Shown one piece after another: positions 1-11,540 of a DNA stretch of 64,000 nucleotides (within the stretch, counting starts at the first letter, position 1; every line of letters begins with the position of its first letter). This DNA is from Asterella californica (lineage: Eukaryota > Streptophyta > Marchantiopsida > Marchantiales > Aytoniaceae), in NCBI GenBank assembly GCA_036924285.1, contig JAYKYS010000005.1, positions 2,108,001 to 2,172,000 of the forward strand, written 5' to 3'. A program made the translations under genes and the position numbers. A model generated the notes under the pieces. The model did no database searches and was not told the DNA's origin. It was given only the letters and a program-made list of their open reading frames with translations.

Positions 1-500
1 AGATGACAGAGTTACAAGCAGTTACAACTTTTAGGATTTTGCACGTCATGATGTTGACGGAGCGTCTGACAGATTGACAAGGCATCTGACATGCTGATGG
101 AGCAGAGTGCTAACATGAGAAAATGCTGACATAACGGGTTCTGATTGTACGGAGATGTTGTCGAGGTGACGGTTTAAGATGACATGTCATCGTGCATATA
201 CGACACTTGCGGGTCCGACACACTTGACACTTGGTATGCATGCATGGATGACACTTGGCACATGTAGATAGCCACACATGATCTTTTATCCTAAGCTTTC
301 AAACACTATAGACGTTGGGGGTTCTAGGGTTCAATCTGCACAATTTTGAGAAGACGTCGAGAGGCTATCCATTTTTTCTCTTGGATTTTCGGGATTTGGA
401 AGGTTGGGTTAGGTCATTTTGGTCATTTTCCGATCTTGGTTACAAAACTGCACGAGCCCTCACACAATTTTTTGCCTTGGAAGGTCACAATAAACTTAAA
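1..500. other. Non-coding flank, no gene seen
   Basis: No convincing coding exon or RNA gene was found. The first 300 bases are rich in short variants of tgaca and tgacac, which looks like decayed simple sequence. A single open frame of 142 codons from 315 to 743 starts at TTG, has no recognisable domain and lies partly over the repeat units described next, so it is not called a gene. Confidence 0.5.
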
Positions 501-1500
501 ACGGTCATAGAAGTTACTATAGAGGTCCAAATCAAAAGTTTTTGGTATCGTTGGATAAGTTTTTCTACTGATACCAAACACATAAAGTTTAGACTTAAGG
601 AGAAGAAGTTACAGCCACTTGAAGTTTTCGGCTGTCTTTGTAAGTTTTCTGGAAAAATTGGACAAGCCTTCATACAGTTTCACCACTGGAAGAAGTTTGG
701 AAGGTGTGTGTCTCAAAAGTGTGAGAGCCCTCGCACAGTTTAGATCTAGATGAGGGTTAAAAGACTTTGATATAGCACAACTATTTCTACAGGGCTCAAA
801 TCAGTATATGCTAGGTACCATTAGAAAGATCTTTTCAAGAGCTTCCTTTGATACTCAAACATTGAATTTGGAGCATCGAGAAGGATTTTACGGCAAGTTG
901 AAGATTTCGGCTGATATTCGAGATTTTCTGACAGAACTATGCAAGCCCTCACACAGTTTCATCACATGGAGGTGGTGGAGAATGTCATGAGTCAAAAGTG
1001 CGACCTAAACTATACGAGCCCTCGCATAGTTTAGGTCTCAAGGAGAACAAAAACCTTTAGGTGACCATAGCTGTTTGTACAAAGCTCGGATACATGCATG
1101 CTATATACCATTGGAAAGGTCTTTTCAAAGGCTTTCTAGTGATACAAAAAACACAAGATTTTGAGCAACAAGGAAGATTCTACATCGAGTTGTAGCTTTT
1201 GATAGACTTTTGCACTTTTTGGTAGAGAGGAGCAGAGGGGTCCAAAACCCTCACAAAGTTTTCAATCAAAAGTTCACTTGGAGCTTCAAACGGCCATAGC
1301 TATTTTTGTACAAATCAACTAGATGCAAGAGTGGTACCATTGGAAAGAGCTTGCCGAAAAATTTCCAACAAGTTCAAAAACATGTGATTTGGACTAGTAC
1401 AGAAGATATTATGGAGTTTGAAGTTCGAGTTAGATTTTAAGTCTTTACACATAAATTGCTCGAGCCTTCGTGCAATTTCATCTTGGTGGAGAAGAGTTTG
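450..1500. repeat. Degenerate tandem repeat, unit roughly 230-290 bp
   Basis: A segment of the type ccatagctattt followed by taccattggaaag recurs near 502, 769, 1061 and 1291. A companion motif of the form gagccctc-cacagttt recurs near 453, 725, 942, 1014, 1243 and 1460. Spacing varies and identity is low, so this is an old array. Similar quasi-repeats lie inside the LTRs elsewhere in the window, so this may be the untranslated part of an unrecognised retrotransposon. No coding function is inferred. Confidence 0.6.
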
Positions 1501-1528
1501 TGCAAAAATACTTCGAGGTGTCATAACT

Positions 1529-1754
1529 GTAGAAAGATCAATACTTCGAGGACACTCCAAGAAGAACGAGCGAGTAGACAAGGAAGTAAAATAGGAATGA
1601 GATGAGAGAGACTTTGCTTCTCCATGTATATATAGTGAGGGTGAGTACAAGGGAAACCCTAATGGTGGATTAGCCCTCTAACTAACTGTAACTATCCTAA
1701 CCACTCCGGCTAGTGTTAGCTGATGATATACTAGAGCTTGGGACTATATCAACA
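1529..1754 (-). mobile_element. Probable 3' LTR of the copia element
   Basis: Just past the end of the RNase H region, the minus strand shows a short purine run (gaagcggaa) followed at 1754 by TGTTGATATAG, the usual form of a polypurine tract next to an LTR start. A TATA-like ctatatatac lies about 120 bases into it. The inner end is less certain: a minus-strand ...TCTACA ending at 1529 gives a 226-bp LTR, a normal copia length, but no partner LTR or target duplication was found to confirm it. Confidence 0.5.
1626..1635 (-). promoter_or_regulatory. TATA box in the copia LTR
   Basis: On the minus strand the sequence ctatatatac lies within the proposed 3' LTR, about 120 bases from its start. 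The position suits an LTR promoter. With no matching 5' LTR found, it is probably not driving an element now. Confidence 0.4.
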
Positions 1755-1788
1755 TTCCGCTTCAAGCTCGACTCTACATCCTATACTC

Positions 1789-2421
1789 CTAGACAATGTC
1801 TGAAACATCAAACTTATCTCTAGGCAATGCCTTAGTGAAGATATCGACAACTTGATCTCCTGTGCTCACATAACTGAGCTCAATCTCTCCTGCAAGGACC
1901 TTCTCTCTAATGAAATGATAATGCATCTCAATGTGCTTCGTCATAGCATGAAAAATATGATTACTAGATAACTTCATGCTGCTAATGTTGTTTGTATATA
2001 CAACAACAGGATCTGTACACTCCACACTAATATCATATAGCAGACATCAAAGCCAAATTGATTCGCATGTTGCGTTCGTTGCTCCGTGGTACTCTGATTC
2101 TGTTGATGACAAAGCAACCATAGGTTGCTTCTTAGAAGCCCAGCTTATAGCAGCGCTTCCAAGTCCAAAAGCGTAACCTGACATGGATCTTCTGTCGGCA
2201 CTTCTTGCCCAATCAGCATATGTGTAGTCATGTAATAACAACAATGGTCCACTATATCGATAGTGAAATCCGTACTGCATCGAGAATTTCACGTAGCGGA
2301 GGATTCGCTTGACAGCCTCCAAATATGATCTTTGTGGTGATTGCATGAATTGACTGATCAGACCGATGACATAGCTCAAGTCTGGTCTGGTTACCGTAAG
2401 GTAGATAAGACTCCCAACCAT
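1789..2421 (-). pseudogene. Copia RNase H region (broken)
   Basis: The minus strand encodes the end of a Ty1/copia polyprotein. The stretch GSLIYLTVTRPDLSYVIG is the conserved segment between RT and RNase H. It is followed by YADWA, then SGYAFGLG, ISWASKKQ and VALSSTESEY, all hallmarks of copia RNase H, including acidic residues expected in the catalytic centre. After an in-frame stop near 2045 the same frame resumes with a typical tail (HIEMHYHFIREKV then IFTKALPRDKF). A frame change separates it from the RT upstream. The product would have cut the RNA strand of the RNA-DNA hybrid in reverse transcription. Confidence 0.9.
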
Positions 2422-2474
2422 CTATCTGTACATGTGTGGATCATCAAGTAACTCACCATCCTCTACTCATAGCT

Positions 2475-3330
2475 TTACCCCTTGCTCAATGACGTAACAA
2501 TGGGTTTGCAATCAAGCATACCAAATCTCTCAAGCATATTGAGAGCATACTGTCGTTGTACAAGCCAAACATCCTTCCCATCTCTAATGAACTCCACAGC
2601 AAGAAAGTACTTGAGTTCTCCTAAGTCCATCATCTCTAACTCAGATTTCAAGTGATCCTTGATCTGGAAAATAAGCTCATCATAGTTACCGGTAATGATC
2701 AAGTCATCAACATAGATGGTGATCATAACAATCCGGTCTCGTATTCTTAATGAATACAAGGTAGAGTCTGAACTACAAAGGTGGAAACCAAGAGACTGCA
2801 AGTAGGAATTGATCTTTGCGTACGATACTCTTGGTGTCTATTTCATATCATAGAGGGCCTTTTGTAACCTACACACACGAGAAGAGAACTTATGATCCTC
2901 ATAATCTGGAGGTTGCTGCATGTAGACCTCCTCCTCAACATTGTCGTTGAATAAGGTGTTCTTTAAGTCCATCTGGTGCATCTTCCAACCTTTCTGAGTT
3001 GCAATTGCAACTGCGGTTCGAATTGTCACCATCTTCGCAACTAGAGCAAAGGTCTCCTCAAAATCCACTCCATGTTGATGTGTGTAGCCCTTAGCTACCG
3101 ATCTGATCTTGTATTGACACACGGTACCATCCGAGTTGCGCTTGACCTTGAAGACCCACATGCAACCAATCGCTTTCTTATCCTCAAGTAAGTCCACCAA
3201 CTCTCAAGTTTGTTGGTGATGAAGCACAACAAGTTCAGCTTCCATAGCACTTACTCATTGGGCTTTGTCCATCGCCTCCTCTTGTGAACTCGGTTCTTGT
3301 TCTTGAAGAACATTAGCCATATATGCATGG
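2475..3330 (-). pseudogene. Copia reverse transcriptase region (broken)
   Basis: Copia-type RT on the minus strand. Visible in order are AIGCMWVFKVKRNSDGT, a degenerate AKGYTHQHGVDFEETFA, the MHQMDLKNTLFN segment with an aspartate of the active site, VYMQQPPDYED, and the catalytic YVDDLIITGN, followed by the LGELKYFLAVEF block. An in-frame TAG follows LYDMK near 2835. Upstream, from about 3200 to 3330, a degraded linker ending in an EEAMDKAQ-like stretch can still be read. The domain is nearly full length but broken by at least one stop and by a frameshift before RNase H, so the element cannot make its own enzyme. Confidence 0.9.
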
Positions 3331-3381
3331 TGTGCATCAAGAAAACCTTCATGCATATACCTACTCACTAGATGTTTTGCT

Positions 3382-4711
3382 CGTTGTCGTGATGTGAATC
3401 ATTTTACATTGTAAATAATTCACCTCTCTGTCAAGCGTTAGTCTCTCTGAGTGAAATTAGGACCTCAGAAAAGTCGACACTAGAGGATGTTATATATTTT
3501 TGAGTCTTAGTAGGTTGATTACCATGTAGATGGAGTTAAGGTCATGGGTTGTAATTACATGTCGTCCATGCATGCTTCCTAGGGAGGTTATGTTATCTTT
3601 CGGGATTACGTGCCGTTTTAAGTCTTCGCATGTAGTTTAAGGTCTATGCTGGCACTTTAGGGGCTTGACGTGGTAGCCTATGTGCAAAATTAAGTCACCA
3701 CGTGTTTTGGGACACAAAAGGACAGGGGAGTGAAGCTATGAACTCCCATTGGTCCAATTTTATCTTTAGTGTACCGCTAAACTTAGTAGTAGGGGTCTTA
3801 AGAGGAGTTCGAGCATTTGGAGAGGGGACTTCAAAATCTGAGAGCACAGGGAGATAGGGTTCGTCGTGCCAAGCACTGTCAGCGAAATTTTTGATCGATT
3901 TGGAGCAATAAAGAAGGAGTTATGGCTGATTGAAGTTCGATTTGTGCCAGAATTGCAGCACTTCTGTTGATTTTGGGGTTTTCGGTGTCAATCACAGTAG
4001 ATTTGAGAAAATTGCTTCAAACCTTCGGGGTCGCGTTCATTGTCAGCAGGGCTACGACTGTCCTCAAATTTTCATGTCAATTGAAATTATGAGTAATTCA
4101 GGGCGACCGCTGAAGCAGAGGGGATCCGAAAAGCTCTCAATCTAGAGCATCAACTTCAGAGAGCGAGATCTGGAGTTCTGTGTACAATCAGGAGGCCCAA
4201 CTTCACAGGAGTGTTCAGCAAGCTGTGTACTGCAAATCCTGTAAGAATCTTTGAAAGTGATCGAGCCAATTCTCTGTTCTAGGTCGAAATAGCTGTCTGG
4301 GTACCAGAAATTGCCGTAATTTCTCTGCTCAGAACATTTCTGCCCATATCTCGACACTCTGATTTGATCTCAAGCTGAAACTTCGTGTGTATGGTCAGTA
4401 GGGCCTCATTTACATGTAGGAGGAGTTCTGAAGTCTGAACCATCGTATGTTTCTGATTCTGGACCGTTAAAGTTCGCTGTCTGACCTTATTACTGCTAGT
4501 CTGATCTGATCTTCGCTTCCTAAACATACTGGAGGGTCCATTCGACCTGAGTGAGTGTCTATAGTGCCCTTTATGACCTGAACCCTGCCTCTGTATAGTA
4601 AGCAACCACAGCTTGAAGCCCAACACTTCCCTGAGTAGACCGAACATAGCCTTCAAGGTCATATCACAACCAGAAGGTTCCGCCCTTCCCAGGAAAACTC
4701 TCAACTCGACA
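3382..4711 (+). mobile_element. Solo-LTR-like insertion, family S, copy 1
   Basis: A 1.33 kb non-coding block lies between the integrase and RT parts of the copia polyprotein. It is clearly similar, in opposite orientation, to 30835-32155. Shared landmarks are gtcgtgatgtgaatcatt at one end, gcttgacgtggtagcctatg about 300 bases in, a central part with gttatggctgatt, and ccttcccaggaa-actctcaac near the other end. Ends resemble LTR termini (copy 2 reads TGTTGTC...TGACA; here the first T is a C). Flanking 5-mers do not match well, so the target duplication has decayed. Strand is only relative to copy 2. Small ORFs in both copies are low-quality and not called. Confidence 0.75.
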
Positions 4712-4799
4712 CCGTTAAGATCTGCGAGAGATAATCGATGCACTAGTCATCTCCCTTTGCATCTGATCTGACGTAGACGCTAAGGTCTGAGATAAAGTA

Positions 4800-5330
4800 T
4801 CTTATGGATGTGGAAGATTCACATATCTGAACGAGTCAAACATACGCTGCAATATCACGCACTCATCATGTGTAGAAACTACACTAGTACCACTAGGTTG
4901 TGTTACGTGGACTCTAGCGTTAACAACAGCTCTATGTGCAACTGATTCTGATATGGAATCAATGACTTCTCTAGATCCTCCACTCAACGTACTCCTCTGG
5001 GTACTACAGTGGACTGACTCCTTGGTTCTATAGTAGGTACAAGGATGGCTACGACAGGTGCAGGTGCAAACCAAAATTGTAGCTCATAAAAAACAACATC
5101 CTTACTGATATAGAACTGCTTGGACAACAGATTGTAACATCTATATCTTTTCGTATCAGAAGCATATCCAAGGAAAACACATCTATCTGCTTTTGGATCT
5201 AGTTTCTTACGTCTCTCATCATATATGTGCACATAACAGATACATCCGGAAACTTTAAGGAACGAGTAATCAAGCTTACTGCATGTGAAGACCTCCATCG
5301 AGTATCTGGTTATGGACTGCCACTGTAGGC
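4800..5330 (-). pseudogene. Copia integrase C-terminal and linker region (broken)
   Basis: The minus strand reads KLDPKADRCVFLGYASDTKRY followed by a YNLLSKQFYISKDVVF-like stretch. This is the characteristic copia segment that follows the integrase core and links it to RT. Just upstream are the LKVSGCICYVHI residues of the same conserved block. The frame differs from that of the core domain, so a frameshift lies near 5300. Downstream, from 4980 to 4712, the reading becomes degenerate until it meets the family S insertion. Confidence 0.85.
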
Positions 5331-5900
5331 GTCCGGTTCATCAGATACACTGCACATGAAACAGCTTCTGCCTAGTAAGGTCTAGGCATGATCTTCTCAA
5401 TCAACATCACACGAGCAACTTCTCTTATGTGTCGATTCTTGTGCTCCGCAACCCCGTTCTGCTGCAGATTGTAACTGCAAGTCTTCTGGCGTCGAATGCC
5501 ATGCTCACGCAGATATGCATCGAACTCTCTAGAAAGAAACTTGCCTCTTTCATCAGATCTCAGACAAAGGATAGATGCTCCAGACTGTTTCTCCACCAAC
5601 TTGCGGAAAGTCTAGAATGCTTACAGTACTTCGGTAGAGGACTTGTTTGTCAACAAATATATCCAAGTATAACGGGAACGATCATCAATGAACGACGCGA
5701 TGTATTAGAAACTGGTCATACTTGACTGAAAAGCAGTCCATACATCAGTGTGAACAAGCTCTAGAAGCTTGTTCGCTCTACTATCTAATCCCTTAAAGGG
5801 CTATCTAGCTTGCTTGCCGAACTGACATGTTGCATAGACTCCAATGGGCTCACTGGATTTGAATTTGGACAGACTTGTAACCATGTCATAACTCTGAAAA
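5331..5900 (-). pseudogene. Copia integrase core (broken)
   Basis: Core of a copia integrase on the minus strand. In order I read a degenerate gag-pre-integrase end (CQFGKQAR), then ELVHTDVWT with the first catalytic aspartate, YIASFIDDRSRYTWIYLL after a stop, LRSDERGKFLS with the second aspartate (usual form LRSDRGGEF), and QQNGVAEHKNRHI with the glutamate. At least three in-frame stops interrupt it (near 5813, 5732 and 5635). The domain joins element cDNA to host DNA; here all three acidic residues survive in a dead frame. Confidence 0.88.
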
Positions 5901-6268
5901 CGTTTCAGCCTCTAAAAGTTCATGTGCCCAATTTGCTTATGCCAGATGTCAATATCAGACACTATTGGATCACTTTGTTCATACATGGTAGCCTGTAACT
6001 TAGGCGTAGATGCATCTAGTTTAAACAACCAATCACTCTTGCTACCTCGAGCTATGACAGTGCTATTCGGATCTTCAATAAAGCATCCATCTTTATGGAA
6101 GCGCACTTGCAGACCCTGCTCTATCAACTGTCCTACAGATAGCAAGTTTCTAGTCAACGTGGGTACATGTAAGACATTCAGTATACCAATAAACGTTGAA
6201 GCAAGAATGTCAAGTAGAATGTTATCCTTGTGCTGGATCTTGTGCTTGGTGTCATTTCCTGTCATCAT
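5901..6268 (-). pseudogene. Copia gag-pre-integrase zinc domain (broken)
   Basis: The minus strand encodes the stretch between protease and integrase of a copia polyprotein: VLHVPTLTRNLLSVGQL, a G/C-F-I-E segment, then DIWHKQIGHMNF, the histidine part of the HHCC zinc-binding motif. The cysteine half is read beyond an in-frame stop as VYATCQFGKQ. The first cysteine of the usual pair appears replaced by tyrosine, so zinc binding would probably fail even without the stop. Confidence 0.85.
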
Positions 6269-6711
6269 AAACTACGGAGTCTTCATAAGCTCGAGTGAAT
6301 TGAACCACTCCCGATGGAGAGTCATGTGACTGATGACGCTGGAGTCGATCACCCAGTCAGTCTCTGGCTCGAAAGATGCATAACTCTGATGCGTTATAAT
6401 CAGCAACTGCTCTGAATAGACTTGCTCGGTGATTGCATAGCCTTGCTGGTTGCTGTTACCTTGCTGGGGATTGTTGTCGTACTGCTGTCTTTGATTGTTC
6501 TGCTTCTTGTAGCACTGATTCGCATTGTGACCTTGCTTCTTGCAGTAGTTGTAGGAACTAGACGCACGTCTTTGGTTGTTGTTGGAAGAACCAGACTGTT
6601 GATGGTTCTGCTGCTGCTGCTGCTTCGACTGCTGTTGCTGTTCACGACCCCATCCACTGGGAGGGTTAAGACCTTCAGTTCAAACTCAAGTGAGATACGA
6701 GAAGCCAGCAA
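6269..6711 (-). pseudogene. Copia gag zinc knuckle and protease start (broken)
   Basis: In the same frame as the preceding domain, but across a stop near 6272, the minus strand reads WVIDSSVISHMT. This is the copia aspartic protease signature (normally D-S/T-G); the glycine is now serine. Further up lies a glutamine-rich tract and a degenerate CCHC knuckle, YNYCKKQGHNANQC, in which the first cysteine position holds tyrosine. Upstream of 6670 the gag frame is lost (ISLEFELK is in another frame) and no complete gag start is recognisable. No 5' LTR or primer binding site was found to the right. Confidence 0.8.
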
Positions 6712-7726
6712 CCAAAGCGGAGGTCATCAAGATTGCGCCAAATATGATGAAGAGTTTAGATGAACGAGATCTCATCCAGTCTTGTCATATCGCTCTAGTG
6801 TCGACTCTGACTCTTGGTGTAACCACAACGGTAGCATTTGCATCATCAAATTGGAGATCGTTTCAACGTATGAAGCCTTGATTTTTCGTTTTTGTTAATT
6901 AATTGACTAGTTGTAGAGTAGACAAGAAGAATAGGTAGTAGAAGATAGAGGATAGAAGTAGAGTAGTTTTAATTAGGAAGTTTAGTGAAGAAGATATGCT
7001 CTTGAAGAATCAATCAAGTTGCGTAGTCAGTTTGGATGGAATTTCTTCATGAATGGATTCTTTGGACGAAGAGCTTTCTAACGATATGTTGTGCGAGAAA
7101 AACGGAGTCCGAATGACGAAGTTACCAAGGATTTAAGAATCGATGAAGTTGGTGGGGAATGATTTCTTCGTACTTCGGTCGAAGAAGAACTTCGTCGGAC
7201 TGAGAAAAAACACTAACTACGGCATGTGTGACAAAGTCGTGAAGATATATGAGAAAGATGTTAAGTCATTGTCATATCGTGTCTACAGTGTCAAAAAGAC
7301 GAAGAGAACCAGAGAGAAATTGTGGTACACTTGTGTATGTGTATGACATCATCCATATGTTATGTGTATGTGTGGTGTATCTCTGACAGAGATGTATGTT
7401 GTGTAGCGATGTGTATGCGCACGACATAGAATCTTGTATCAACTCAATCTAAACTCGAATGAGAGAGCTATGAACAACACACTTCAGTGGATGATCTTCA
7501 TAGTATAAAAAATTGAATGTAAAAAATGTAAACTTCTGAATCTCGTGAGATAGAGTTTGAATGAGAGTTGAAAAGCAAGACATCATTATTGTTTGTAAGA
7601 ATGCTGCTATTTGCATCATGTTTGATTAACTAGGAACATAATTTAGGACATCCTGATGAAACAAAAAATAATAGACTTAGAACTATATTGAAGTACTTAC
7701 CTGTAATTTAACTTCTATTGTGGCAG
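6712..7726. other. No gene seen; edge of the copia element
   Basis: The expected gag N-terminus and 5' LTR of the copia element are not recognisable. I looked for a second copy of the 1529-1754 LTR and for a tRNA-Met type primer binding site and saw neither. A GT-rich stretch of tgtgtatg-type sequence lies near 7330-7430. The right end of the copia element is therefore undefined or deleted. Confidence 0.4.
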
Positions 7727-8167
7727 ATGTGGTTGTCACGGATCCGACACAAGACTCAGTGGCGGCACAGGCGATCATCCATCTCTCATGATGGGTTGCA
7801 AGCGTGGCGGCAGCAGCGAAAATGATCAAGTATAAGGGTATGCACGTGGGACATCGCTTCATCTCTTTAGCCTGGAGATATACGGATCAACATCTTTAGA
7901 GTTCGACGTCTTCCTTCGAGATTGTGCTAGAGCCTACCATGAGAGACGCAAGATGTATCACTTTCTCTTTCTTTTTGCACTATGTTTTTTAGACAGCAAG
8001 ATTTTTTTGCTCTATAGAGAACTCTAGCAGACGCGGTCCACAAGAGAGCAATTGCAGTAGGAGATGCTACTTCATGTGCACATGTTGTATGCAGGAGTTC
8101 TGACTTATCTGTATCTGACATTATAAGGACGATGAGCGAGCTTAGAGCTACTGATAGCGAAGTTTAG
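7727..8167 (+). other. Possible two-exon coding remnant, unrecognised
   Basis: Two open segments could be joined by a GT-AG intron in one phase. Segment a is 7727-7829: it follows a ttctattgtggcag acceptor-like site, is open in the frame starting at 7728 and ends before gtataag. Segment b is 8018-8167: it follows a polypyrimidine tract ending ctatag and is open for 49 codons to TAG, including RTLADAVHKRAIAVGDATS. The join would be phase 0 with a 188-bp intron. I do not recognise the product, there is no clear first exon, and it may be a decayed transposase or chance. Confidence 0.2.
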
Positions 8168-10719
8168 CCTCGGTTCTTCTCTTCGAGACGTTAGCTGCTT
8201 GGCCCTTCGTGTTCTTCTTTTCCTTGTAAGGCTTGATGGGGTCTTTCCATCCGTTGGCTATTCATTGCTTCGCGTGTTCTCATTTCTATTGTACATTTGG
8301 AGATGTAAGACGCTACTTGAGTATATTGAACAGTAAGTTGAAGGATGAGGTCTTTAGGAAAGTATGTCATTATGTTGATGGATATATTATTGGAAAATTT
8401 TATGGAAAGAGACCGATTTCTTCTACATGCTATAGATAATGAGGAGTCTTTAACTAACTTGTTTTAAATTCATATCAAGGACCACCGTAGTGGTAACCTT
8501 GATCATCACCATGAAGAAGTGAAATAAGAAAAATGTTCGGAACAAACTATTCAGATATATGTGATAGCTATTAGTGAAAAATTTATTTATTTTTTACTTG
8601 GGCGTTTGTAGCGGACTAGCAAATTGTGGACATGCTCTTACAATGATAATTTTAGTTCATTACATACATGATAAAGCACATGAAGGAGGAGATTCTGCCA
8701 TTTGACGTTTCTTTCAAAGGCGAAAGCTGAGACAGTTATGGTGGAATCCTCTCCTCTTGCTGCTTTGTCGAGCATACAGTTTTACTAAATGGATGTTCAA
8801 TTTACAAATCAGTCTGTAAAGTTAAATGCTGGTGCAAGAGTATTTAACATTATGGATACATCTTGCCACATTATGGATACATTCCCGTCTCCTCTGAGTG
8901 TTTAGAGTCTAGACCTTGTAGGTATACCCCCTATCATTTGGAAGATTATTTAAGCAATAATATCTTTAACACTTTCAGTGATTTCTATATTTGTTAGCCG
9001 ACAAATAACCAATCATAACTCTATGGCTAGTTACAGTTTTAGAGTCCCAATAGTCGAGAATTTTGTATACAGTCAAACTGTAGAAAATGATCTTCTAATT
9101 ATAACTATGTGAATTGATCTACGTTGTGGATTTAATAAATTTCATATAGAAGTTTTGTATATAAATGATAATTGTGAAATTAAGAATACCTTACAAGAAG
9201 CATAAGGTCTCGTATGAAGAACATAAGACATCTTACGAACACGCGTAAAGTGCTTACGCTTCTGGTAATTCGTAACTGTAGTCTGGCTTGTTTGGATGGA
9301 TTGCGAAGCATGTCAAAATACAAAAGATCAGAATACGTTTATTTCGAAGTTGTTTGCATTCGAAATATTACTTTGTATGCACTTAAAACCCAAGTGCCCC
9401 TATAAATAAGTATGGTTACCAAGAGTATTTCATTATGCGAGCGTGCTTTCTGCCAACAAAGGAGTTTAACATCTATACCCACAATATGTTTGCTGATAGC
9501 ATTTGCCTGCAAGAACAAAACGTTCAGTAAGGACTTAAATCAAAGCTCTCTCAGAGCTTTCGACGATGTGATTCACTTCAGAATTAATTACTGATTATCG
9601 ACTGAAATATTGAAATTGAAATTTTACGTTTTTTCAAAACAAGAAGTATCTTATAGGGCAAGAAGAAAATAATATTGATTTCGTCCCTTTTATACCCGCA
9701 CATGGAGTAAACACAACTTCGATAAAAAAGGACTATATACATGTCTAAATCAGTTTTAGTAGACAGTACACAAAATTCTTCCCCATAGGATAAGCGGGTC
9801 ACCCTCTCTAGGACGAAGGGAAGGATTCATCTCTTGTAAGGACGTGATAAGAACTAGGGTAAAATCGTTTTTGTATACATATATATTAGATAAGATATTA
9901 TTTATGACTAGGGGAACATAATTAAAATTGACTAAAAAGATACCCATTTGAATTGATCAATCCTTTTACCAACTTGCAATAGTCCTTCTTAAAGCACCTT
10001 CAGTGCAGAATAATCTCTTCGATCACAACCGTGAGCGAATAGAATTTATGTATGATGCATTATGTACAGCATAAGCCACTGGAGGGAGTGTTCTTTCCAT
10101 TCTTATATCACTCTTCGAGGTGGAACACAATGGAGTGGAATGTTTAAGAATGAGAAGCCACGGCTAGGATTGTGGTTTTTGCAACGTAAATGATAAAGAA
10201 ATTCTAAAATTTGATTATTTTGCGAAGAGATCTAATGGATGAGTAATACTTTTAAAAATATCATTGTATAATAATGTTTATCGAATATTTTTCTTGATAA
10301 TCCATGATAAAAGATTATCTATCATACATAAATCCACTCCAAAATACCAGAAAAAGTAATATATTATAATTCTTTTTATTTAGTACATCAACCTCTCTCG
10401 AGAGATTTATGTTATCTAGAGGTTCATGCAACATAAACCATGTATGTCTTTTTTTTGAAAATTAACATAACTGTTACTAATCAATGCAAGTTTTTGTCTC
10501 ACTTAGTCTAAATAATAACATATCAACTATATAACACTATAATACTAAACGAGCAGAAACAGTGGTTTATCAATTTTCTGAACCTGCACCGAGTCTGAAC
10601 AACGGTATATTAATTTTTAGATCTAAACAGAGTTCAAACTGTGATTTATCAAATTTCCAAATCTAGACAATGATCCACGGGAAAAGATCGATGGTTTATC
10701 AGAATATGCATGCAAACTG
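8168..10719. other. AT-rich intergenic DNA, no gene seen
   Basis: Only short open frames without recognisable domains occur here (longest about 70 codons). The sequence becomes strongly AT-rich from about 8900 onward. No splice-linked exons, tRNA-like folds or LTR termini were identified. Confidence 0.5.
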
Positions 10720-11060
10720 AACTTTTGGGAACTTGTGTTCTCTTTTTGTTATCAGAGAATTATATAAGTATTCAAAAACATATATATACTAAGTAAATAT
10801 AAATAATAAAAATTTCCATAGACATTATTTGTTAGTCCATGCCTGGAAACACGGAGAGAGCAGCCAAGAACCCATAAGTGTAGACTGGATTCTCGCGCTT
10901 CAGAAGGTACAAGTTCGAGGTATTGTACTCATGAATACATAATTTAATCAGGCGTCTAATTTAATACCTAACCCTTCCGAAAAGAAGAGTTTGGTACTAA
11001 ATTAGACGGACATGTATTTCTCCCTCTTCCAAACTCGGAAAAGGGTGAATATACATAGAA
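10720..11060 (+). repeat. Hairpin-rich repeat, copy F1 (single arm)
   Basis: This block shares a run of landmarks with 11195-11540 and with the right arm of the foldback element at 25865-26189: an AT-rich start (tatataagt), gttagtccatgc-tggaaacacgg, aacccataagtg, gcgcttcagaaggtacaag, then a hairpin and a gggtgaatata tail. The hairpin pairs 10955-10971 with 10991-11007 with two mismatches and carries ctaacccttcc at its tip. No protein is encoded. Confidence 0.75.
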
Positions 11061-11194
11061 ACGTCTGGAAGAGAACAACTGAGGAACACGACAAGCGAAA
11101 GTTTCAGGAGGAAAAATTAAACTGCAGGATAAGATGGGAGAGCGTTGTAACGGCGTTTTGGTTTAACGTCTCCGATATGCATGTTGGATGAATT

Positions 11195-11540
11195 CCGAGA
11201 ACTTTTGTTTGCATAATGTTATCTAGAATATATATAAGTGTTAAATAAAATACATATATTAAGTAGATGCAAATAATTAAAATATTCTATAAAGATTATA
11301 TGTTAGTCCATGCTTGGAAACACGGGGAGAGTAAGAGATAACCCATAAGTGTTGATCTGAGTGTCGCGCTTCAGAAGGTACAAGTGCGTGACTCCATACA
11401 CTAAAATATATTAATACATAAGGACGTTAATTTAGTACCTAATCCTTCCGGTAAATTAATACCTAACCTTTCATGTCGGAAGGGTTAGGTATCAAATTAA
11501 ACTCCTTGCCTCCTCCATCGAAAGATGGAGGAGGTGAAAA
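11195..11540 (+). repeat. Hairpin-rich repeat, copy F2 (single arm)
   Basis: Direct repeat of F1, about 475 bp downstream in the same orientation. It contains gttagtccatgcttggaaac, aacccataagtg and cgcgcttcagaaggtacaag. Its large hairpin pairs 11426-11450 with 11477-11501 imperfectly. A second, perfect hairpin pairs 11509-11519 with 11524-11534 across a four-base gaaa loop. A partial second copy of the taatacctaacc segment lies in the loop of the large hairpin. Confidence 0.75.

Noticed and set aside
3930..4357. Short frames shared by both family S copies
   Set aside because: The matching peptides (for example around 31427-31615) follow from DNA similarity. They lie on opposite strands, are under 75 codons and contain no domain.
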